Virus record (IMG/VR): IMGVR_UViG_3300042866_002947 | Span: 1 to 34,260 of that record | Strand: one strand, 5' to 3' | Origin: a virus | DNA: 34,260 nucleotides | In this document: positions 30,405 to 34,260 of the stretch, piece by piece | Numbering within the stretch: position 1 is the stretch's first letter | Layout: each line of letters opens with the position of its first letter | Program-made: the position numbers and the translations under genes | Notes under the pieces: model-generated | What the model saw: only the letters and a program-made list of their open reading frames with translations | What the model was told of the DNA's origin: nothing | Databases searched by the model: none

Positions 30405-30556
30405 GGGGGAACGTCGTCGGACACAGGGGGAACGCGGGGGGAACAAAATCACCAAACTCATGGCGAGCGAATTCAATATCTTAACCACCCCCTCTACGGA
30501 TTTTGTTCCTCCCTGTTCCCCCTTGTTCTCCCCTGTTCGCCCCTTTTGTTCCCCCA
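30405..30556. repeat. GTTC motif array with 15-bp inverted repeat before the early operon
   Basis: Plus-strand GTTC-n-CC units start at 30505, 30515, 30525 and 30535 (exact 10-bp period) and at 30548; inverted GGGGGAAC units start at 30405, 30426 and 30437. A 15-bp inverted repeat pairs 30436-30450 with 30499-30513 with one mismatch and encloses 48 bases, partly AT-rich. No coding gene is present in 30390-30600. This is probably the early promoter with a regulator-binding array; an origin function is the alternative. Confidence 0.78.
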
Positions 30557-30599
30557 CCTGCCCTCCCGAGTGCGGAGGGCTCAGGGAACGCGGTTGGAC

Positions 30600-30625
30600 A
30601 AAAAAAATCCGCCGAGTCGGCGGAT
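30600..30625 (-). terminator. Rho-independent terminator, minus strand
   Basis: ATCCGCCGA (30607-30615), one loop base, TCGGCGGAT (30617-30625) is a perfect inverted repeat. On the minus strand it is followed by eight T residues (30607-30600). It lies 22 bases past the stop of the gene at 30648-31325 and would separate that transcript from the early operon. Confidence 0.9.
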
Positions 30626-30647
30626 ACGCTTGGGCGTTGGGCCGCGC

Positions 30648-31325
30648 CTATTTGGGCGGGTAGACCCAGAAACTTGGTTGCAGCCGATAATTGCCCTTCT
30701 GGTCGTGATCGACAATGTTGCGCCAGGTAATGCGGCGCTTGAACAGATCGCCCGGCTTCATCAAGGCAGAGCCAATCTCCTCAAGCGCCTTCTTGCCGTT
30801 GACCCAAGGCTGCCCCGCTGAATGGGCCGTGTGCAAATGCTGCAGAAATTTTGCCTGCATGATGGTGAAGGCAAAGGATTGGCCTTCCCAGCGGAACGCC
30901 CGGAAGTTCAAAGGCTCCCGCCCCCGTCGGCGGCTAAAGCCACAGCCATCTTCAAAGCGCTGGCGCTCTTCAGCGCCAACCACCAGATCCCCGATCAAGA
31001 CACATTGAGGCTCTTCCAAGCGGACATCGTGGCCGTCCGCCCCCACGAAAACATCCAGCATGGCATCACCATCGCGCAACACGGCAAATACATCGCCTCT
31101 GCGCAACGCAAGAAGCCCCGTATAGGGTTGAATATCGCGCGGGCTGGAGCTAAGGCGGCCACTAACAAAGGGGCGGAGCGGTTCATCAAAGACGCGGATG
31201 GACACCCGAATCTGGGCCGTTTCCGCAAGATATTGCAGGTCAGAGTAGGTTACGCCCCATGTCTGCGTGATCCAGGCCAAATCATGATATTCTCGCTCAA
31301 TCCGCATCCCAGACTCACCCCGCAT
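30648..31325 (-). CDS. Unknown protein next to the repressor, possible regulator
   Basis: A 225-residue protein on the minus strand, divergent from the repressor with 78 bases between. The start ATG at 31325 has AAGGAG at good spacing; an internal ATG at 31307 is possible. The N-terminal half is beta-rich (RIEREYHDLAWITQTWGVTYSDLQYLAETAQIRVSIRVF). The C-terminal part, FTIMQAKFLQHLHTAHSAGQPWVNGKKALEEIGSALMKPGDLFKRRITWRNIVD, reads like a helical or winged-helix DNA-binding region. It has its own strong terminator. Position matches cro-like or antirepressor genes, but the family was not identified. It could also be lysogenic cargo. Confidence 0.68.
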   Translation of the reverse strand: MRGESGMRIEREYHDLAWITQTWGVTYSDLQYLAETAQIRVSIRVFDEPLRPFVSGRLSSSPRDIQPYTGLLALRRGDVFAVLRDGDAMLDVFVGADGHDVRLEEPQCVLIGDLVVGAEERQRFEDGCGFSRRRGREPLNFRAFRWEGQSFAFTIMQAKFLQHLHTAHSAGQPWVNGKKALEEIGSALMKPGDLFKRRITWRNIVDHDQKGNYRLQPSFWVYPPK

Positions 31326-31403
31326 TGTTCTCCTTATGTTCTATCGAATTGACACCATCCAATCAATCTTGTTTTATCCACAGATTGTCCTGGGAGTATC
31401 CAC
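31326..31403. promoter_or_regulatory. Divergent promoter/operator region of the immunity switch
   Basis: Rightward: TTGACA (31349-31354), 17 bases, TTTTAT (31372-31377), then GGGAG (31392-31396) before the repressor ATG. Leftward, TTGATT with 17-base spacing to TAGAAC gives a weaker promoter for the opposite gene. TTATCCACA (31374-31382) overlaps the -10 and equals the DnaA box consensus; TATCCACA recurs at 31397-31404 at the start codon. GTTCTCC (31327) and GTTCTAT (31338) resemble the array near 30.5 kb. Confidence 0.6.
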
Positions 31404-32078
31404 ATGACCCTTGCCCAACTGCCCGAGCGTCTTGATGCAAGGACCTACCAGCTTGGGCTGAAAGTGGCCGAACTCGCTGAGCAAGCGGGTGTGCCCAGAA
31501 GCTTTGTCTATGACATCTTGCGCGGAAAATCGAAGCGCCCCAACCGCGATACGCTTGCCCAGGTCGCTGCGGTCCTAAAGGTGGATGTCGACTGGCTGTT
31601 AACGGGCGCAGGTCAGGTTGAGGGCGAGACGCCTGCCCCATTGGAAGTTGTCGACGAATTCCTGCCCATCCGCTTGGCAGCGCCGGTGGCTTCTATGGGG
31701 GCCGGGGCCGCCGTGGATGACCACGAGGAAGACACTGACAAGACCTATCTCTTCCGCAAGGCTTGGATTGAAGGCCGCCTGCGTGTGTCCCCTGCCAAAC
31801 TACGTTTGCTGCATGTAGAAGGGGACAGCATGGAGCCAACGTTGATGTCGGGGGACATGGTGCTTGTCGACATGACGCGGCAGATCCCAAACCCGCCGGG
31901 GATCTTTGTTCTAAACGACGGCATGGGCCTCGTTGCCAAACGCATTGAGGCCGTGCCCAACACCGACCCTCAACGGATCCGCATTTTGTCGGACAACCCG
32001 CATTACTCTCCCTATGAGCAACTCTTGGATATGGTGAATATTGTCGGCCGCGTGCGCTGGTTTGCCCGCGAAATGTGA
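31404..32078 (+). CDS. LexA/CI-like phage repressor (HTH plus S24 peptidase domain)
   Basis: A 224-residue protein. Residues 10-65 form an XRE-type helix-turn-helix (LKVAELAEQAGVPRSFVYDILRGKS, then DTLAQVAAVLKVDVDWLL). A linker follows with ASMGAGAA near 96-103, where an Ala-Gly bond suits self-cleavage. Residues 125-224 are an S24 peptidase domain with nucleophile Ser142 in GDSMEPTL and the general base Lys179 in GLVAKRIE. It should repress the early operon and be inactivated by RecA-stimulated self-cleavage after DNA damage. Start ATG at 31404 with GGGAG upstream; a consensus-like promoter precedes it. Confidence 0.93.
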   Translation: MTLAQLPERLDARTYQLGLKVAELAEQAGVPRSFVYDILRGKSKRPNRDTLAQVAAVLKVDVDWLLTGAGQVEGETPAPLEVVDEFLPIRLAAPVASMGAGAAVDDHEEDTDKTYLFRKAWIEGRLRVSPAKLRLLHVEGDSMEPTLMSGDMVLVDMTRQIPNPPGIFVLNDGMGLVAKRIEAVPNTDPQRIRILSDNPHYSPYEQLLDMVNIVGRVRWFAREM

Positions 32079-32080
32079 CG

Positions 32081-32113
32081 CAAGGGGCAGTTTCTGAGAG
32101 CCTCTGCCCCTTG
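32081..32113 (+). terminator. Hairpin after the repressor gene, terminator-like
   Basis: CAAGGGGCAG (32081-32090) pairs perfectly over ten bases with CTGCCCCTTG (32104-32113), two bases past the repressor stop codon. There is no T run behind it, so it may stabilise the mRNA 3' end or work with Rho. The following 160 bases up to 32273 hold no other gene that I can see. Confidence 0.5.
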
Positions 32114-32273
32114 AAGCGGCGGCAAGCAGGCTTTCGGGTGCATCTTTTTAGGAAGCAACATCCCCATGCAAGCCCGCGCAAGGCCTGAGGAGCACGGTGT
32201 TTCAGCCTGCTGACTTGCCTGCGTGGTTCATTCAGGCAATCTCGTCGCACATCCTTCTGACGAGGCGGCCCCA

Positions 32274-32501
32274 ATGCCTATTCCCCCTACACCCGCGTTT
32301 GCTGGCCCCAATATGCTGCACCCTGAAAGCATGTCGCCCGCCGAGCGCCGGGCGGAACTGTGCAGTCTATTGGCTCTCGGCCTGATCCGCCTCCGTCTTA
32401 AAACCTTAACGCAAATATCTGACGCAAATGGAGAAAGTTCACTACACAACTCAGACGACTGGAGCATTCATGCAACCGCAGTGAAGACGGAGACAGCATG
32501 A
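32274..32501 (+). CDS. Small conserved protein of the recombinase module
   Basis: A 75-residue protein from the ATG at 32274 (MPIPPTPAFAGPNMLHPESMSPAERRAELCSLLALGLIRLRLK); an in-frame GTG at 32223 is less likely. The segment MSPAERRAELCSLLALGLIRLR, then ESSLHNS, is familiar from short genes that precede DUF2924 and recombinase genes in alphaproteobacteria. It ends at the start of the DUF2924 gene with ATGA overlap (32498-32501). Its function is unknown; the conserved neighbourhood suggests it acts with the recombinase. Confidence 0.7.
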   Translation: MPIPPTPAFAGPNMLHPESMSPAERRAELCSLLALGLIRLRLKTLTQISDANGESSLHNSDDWSIHATAVKTETA

Positions 32502-32953
32502 CACACCACGATCCCATCCCGGCGCGCCTTGTCGCGTTGAAGACCACCTCGGCGACCGATCTGAAAAAACAGTGGCGCGAGTTGTTCGATAGTGAGCCAC
32601 CACCCTTCAACAGGCGCTATCTGGAATCCCGCCTCGCGTATCGCATCCAGGAACTGGCTTACGGCGGCCTGAAACCAGAGACCATCCGCCGCCTCGAGCG
32701 GTTGGGCGACGAGCTTGATGGCGGTGACAAATCCAAGCGCAGTCTGCATGCCAATCGCGGACGCCCAATTACCGGCACGCGTCTCTTGCGCGAATGGCAG
32801 GGTGCCGAACAGATCGTCACCGTCACGAACGACGGATTTGAATGGCAGGGACGGCCCTACAAGTCGCTTTCGGCAATCGCGCGCGCGATCACCGGCACCC
32901 GCTGGAATGGCTGGGTCTTTTTTGGGCTCAAGAACCACAGGGTGCGGTCATGA
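32498..32953 (+). CDS. DUF2924 family protein, recombinase partner
   Basis: A 151-residue protein: LVALKTTSATDLKKQWRELFDSEPPPFNRRYLESRLAYRIQELAYGGL near 11-58 is the DUF2924 signature, followed by GTRLLREWQGAEQIVTVTNDGFEWQGRPYKSLSAIARAITGTRWNGWVFFGL. The latter part looks like a small DNA-binding RAMA-type domain by its W-G-x-Y-x-S-L-S-A-IA pattern. It is coupled on both sides by ATGA overlaps, to the small gene upstream and to the serine recombinase downstream. That makes a three-gene unit; a role as accessory factor in integration or excision is inferred. Confidence 0.87.
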   Translation: MTHHDPIPARLVALKTTSATDLKKQWRELFDSEPPPFNRRYLESRLAYRIQELAYGGLKPETIRRLERLGDELDGGDKSKRSLHANRGRPITGTRLLREWQGAEQIVTVTNDGFEWQGRPYKSLSAIARAITGTRWNGWVFFGLKNHRVRS

Positions 32954-34260
32954 ACAAACCGGTCATTCGAAAACTACGCTGCGCGGTCTACACTCGAAAA
33001 TCCAGTGAGGAAGGGCTGGAGCAGGAGTTCAACTCCCTTCACGCCCAACGTGAAGCCTGTGAGGCCTATATTGCCAGCCAGCGTTCCGAGGGGTGGGTTC
33101 TGGTGCGCGATCAGTATGACGATGGCGGCGTGTCGGGCGGCACACTGGAACGCCCGGCTCTGAAGCGCCTGATGCAGGACGTAGACGAGGGCCTTGTTGA
33201 CATCATCGTTGTTTACAAGATTGACCGTCTCAGCCGGTCACTGGCCGACTTCGCCAAGCTGGTCGAGGTCTTTGACCGCAATGGCGTCACCTTCGTCTCG
33301 GTGACCCAGAGTTTCAATACAACGACATCTATGGGCCGTCTGACCCTCAATATCTTGCTTAGCTTTGCACAATTCGAACGTGAGGTCACTGCAGAGCGGA
33401 TCCGCGACAAGTTTGCCGCCAGCCGCAAGAAGGGCATGTGGATGGGGGGCAGCATTCCCTATGGCTACGTGATCGAGAACCGCAAACTTCAGGTCGTTCC
33501 AGAGCACGCGGAACAAGTGCGTTGGATCTTTGCCCAGTTCCTCAAGATCGGTTCCTGCACTCTGCTCGCGCGGGAAGTTGATGCGCGCGGCATGCGCACT
33601 GCTAAGGGGCATCCTGTCGACAAAAAATATGTCTACCGGATGCTCAACAACCGCACCTATCTCGGTGAAGCTGTCCACAAAGAAAACAGCTATCCGGGCG
33701 AGCACGCTGCGATTATCGACCGCGATACATGGGACAAGGTCCACGCGATTTTGCAGGAAAGCCCCCGTAAGCGCGCCGCTCGGACCCGCTCGGAGACACC
33801 GGCCTTGCTGAAGGGGCTCGTGTACGGCCCAGATGGTGCGGCCTTCTCGCCGACCCACACGCGGAAAGGCGGGCGGCTCTACCGCTACTATGTCAGTCAG
33901 TCGGTGTTGAAGCATGGCGCGGGATCCTGCCCGATTGGCCGCGTGCCCGCGGGCGAGATTGAGGCCACTGTCATCGATCAGCTGCGGGCGGTGTTTCGGC
34001 AGCCGGAGATCGTCGCGGGCACGTGGAAGGCGGCTCGGGCTCAGGGTGTTAGCTTGGCGGAGGTTGAAGCTCGGGCCGCGTTGCAGCAGTTGGACCCTCT
34101 ATGGGATGAATTGTTTCCTGCTGAGCAGGCGCGCATCGTCGGGTTGGTGATCGAACGCGTGGATATCGCCGTCGATAGCATCAATGTTCGGCTTCGGATG
34201 GACGGTTTGTCAGGCTTGGCCCGCGAAATGCTGGCAGGAGGTGTGGGGGTGGCAGCGTGA
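32950..34260 (+). CDS. Large serine recombinase (site-specific integrase)
   Basis: A 436-residue recombinase from the ATG at 32950, overlapping the DUF2924 stop (ATGA). Residues 8-150 are the resolvase domain: YTRKS with nucleophile Ser18, then YDDGGVSGGTLERPAL near 56-71 and KIDRLSRS near 90-97 with catalytic Arg. A recombinase domain follows (IPYGYVIENRKLQVVPEHAEQVRWIFAQF near 164-195, VYRMLNNRTYLGEAVH near 229-244). The zinc ribbon is degenerate: LLKGLVYGPDGAAFSPTHTRKGGRLYRYYV has lost the usual CxxC. It should integrate and excise the element at att sites; none is visible in the window. The stop is the last codon of the window. Confidence 0.93.
   Translation: MNKPVIRKLRCAVYTRKSSEEGLEQEFNSLHAQREACEAYIASQRSEGWVLVRDQYDDGGVSGGTLERPALKRLMQDVDEGLVDIIVVYKIDRLSRSLADFAKLVEVFDRNGVTFVSVTQSFNTTTSMGRLTLNILLSFAQFEREVTAERIRDKFAASRKKGMWMGGSIPYGYVIENRKLQVVPEHAEQVRWIFAQFLKIGSCTLLAREVDARGMRTAKGHPVDKKYVYRMLNNRTYLGEAVHKENSYPGEHAAIIDRDTWDKVHAILQESPRKRAARTRSETPALLKGLVYGPDGAAFSPTHTRKGGRLYRYYVSQSVLKHGAGSCPIGRVPAGEIEATVIDQLRAVFRQPEIVAGTWKAARAQGVSLAEVEARAALQQLDPLWDELFPAEQARIVGLVIERVDIAVDSINVRLRMDGLSGLAREMLAGGVGVAA

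Noticed and set aside
30505-30556. Short periodic repeats as a CRISPR array
   Set aside because: The 10-bp period leaves no room for spacers, units are too short, and no cas gene is near.

Overview
The window is most of a lambda-like, tailed (siphovirus-type) temperate prophage, or a close relative, in an alphaproteobacterium, probably of the Rhodobacteraceae. The evidence is high GC, protein families such as DUF6362, DUF6441, DUF6511, DUF6950 and DUF7220 that I know from phages of that group, and a DUF2924 plus serine recombinase integration module. The host assignment is inference. The window starts exactly at the stop codon of a tail gene and ends exactly at the stop codon of the recombinase, so neither prophage end (att site) is shown.

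Layout from right to left, the main direction of transcription. (1) 32.3-34.3 kb, plus strand: integration module of three translationally coupled genes (small protein, DUF2924 protein, large serine recombinase). (2) 30.4-32.1 kb: immunity region with a LexA/CI-like repressor (plus strand) divergent from an unknown gene (minus strand), then a GTTC-motif array before the early operon. (3) 30.4-21.4 kb, minus strand: early operon with a small HTH protein, hypothetical genes, a Sak4-like ATPase, an OB-fold-like protein, a PD-(D/E)XK nuclease, a RecD/Dda-like helicase and a Toprim-VirE primase/helicase, closed by an intrinsic terminator. (4) 21.3-17.2 kb, minus strand: an array of 9-bp GTCACCAAC motifs, a RuvC-like resolvase, DUF6362, a Doc toxin-antitoxin pair, a ParB-methyltransferase fusion and a DUF7220 membrane protein. 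(5) 17.2-16.5 kb, plus strand: a hypothetical gene and a candidate structured RNA ending in a terminator. (6) 16.4-1 kb, minus strand: late operon in lambda order: small and large terminase, gpW-like joiner, portal, ClpP-type protease, decoration, major capsid, head-tail adaptor (frameshifted), DUF6441, tail terminator-like protein, tail tube, G/GT chaperones with a classic A AAA AAC frameshift site, tape measure, distal tail proteins, DUF6950 and a truncated tail-tip protein.

Two islands lie on the plus strand, antisense inside the late operon: a PrlF-YhaV toxin-antitoxin pair, and an exported thermonuclease followed by a bactofilin. These look like morons (cargo genes). The short tail-tip gene, the frameshifted head-tail adaptor and the lack of a recognisable lysis cassette suggest either a decaying prophage or that further genes lie beyond the left edge.

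Most gene calls are ordinary for this phage group. The points that deserve most attention are the two unrelated non-coding motif arrays, the structured RNA candidate at 17.07-17.20 kb, the bactofilin in a tail operon, and the recoding signal.
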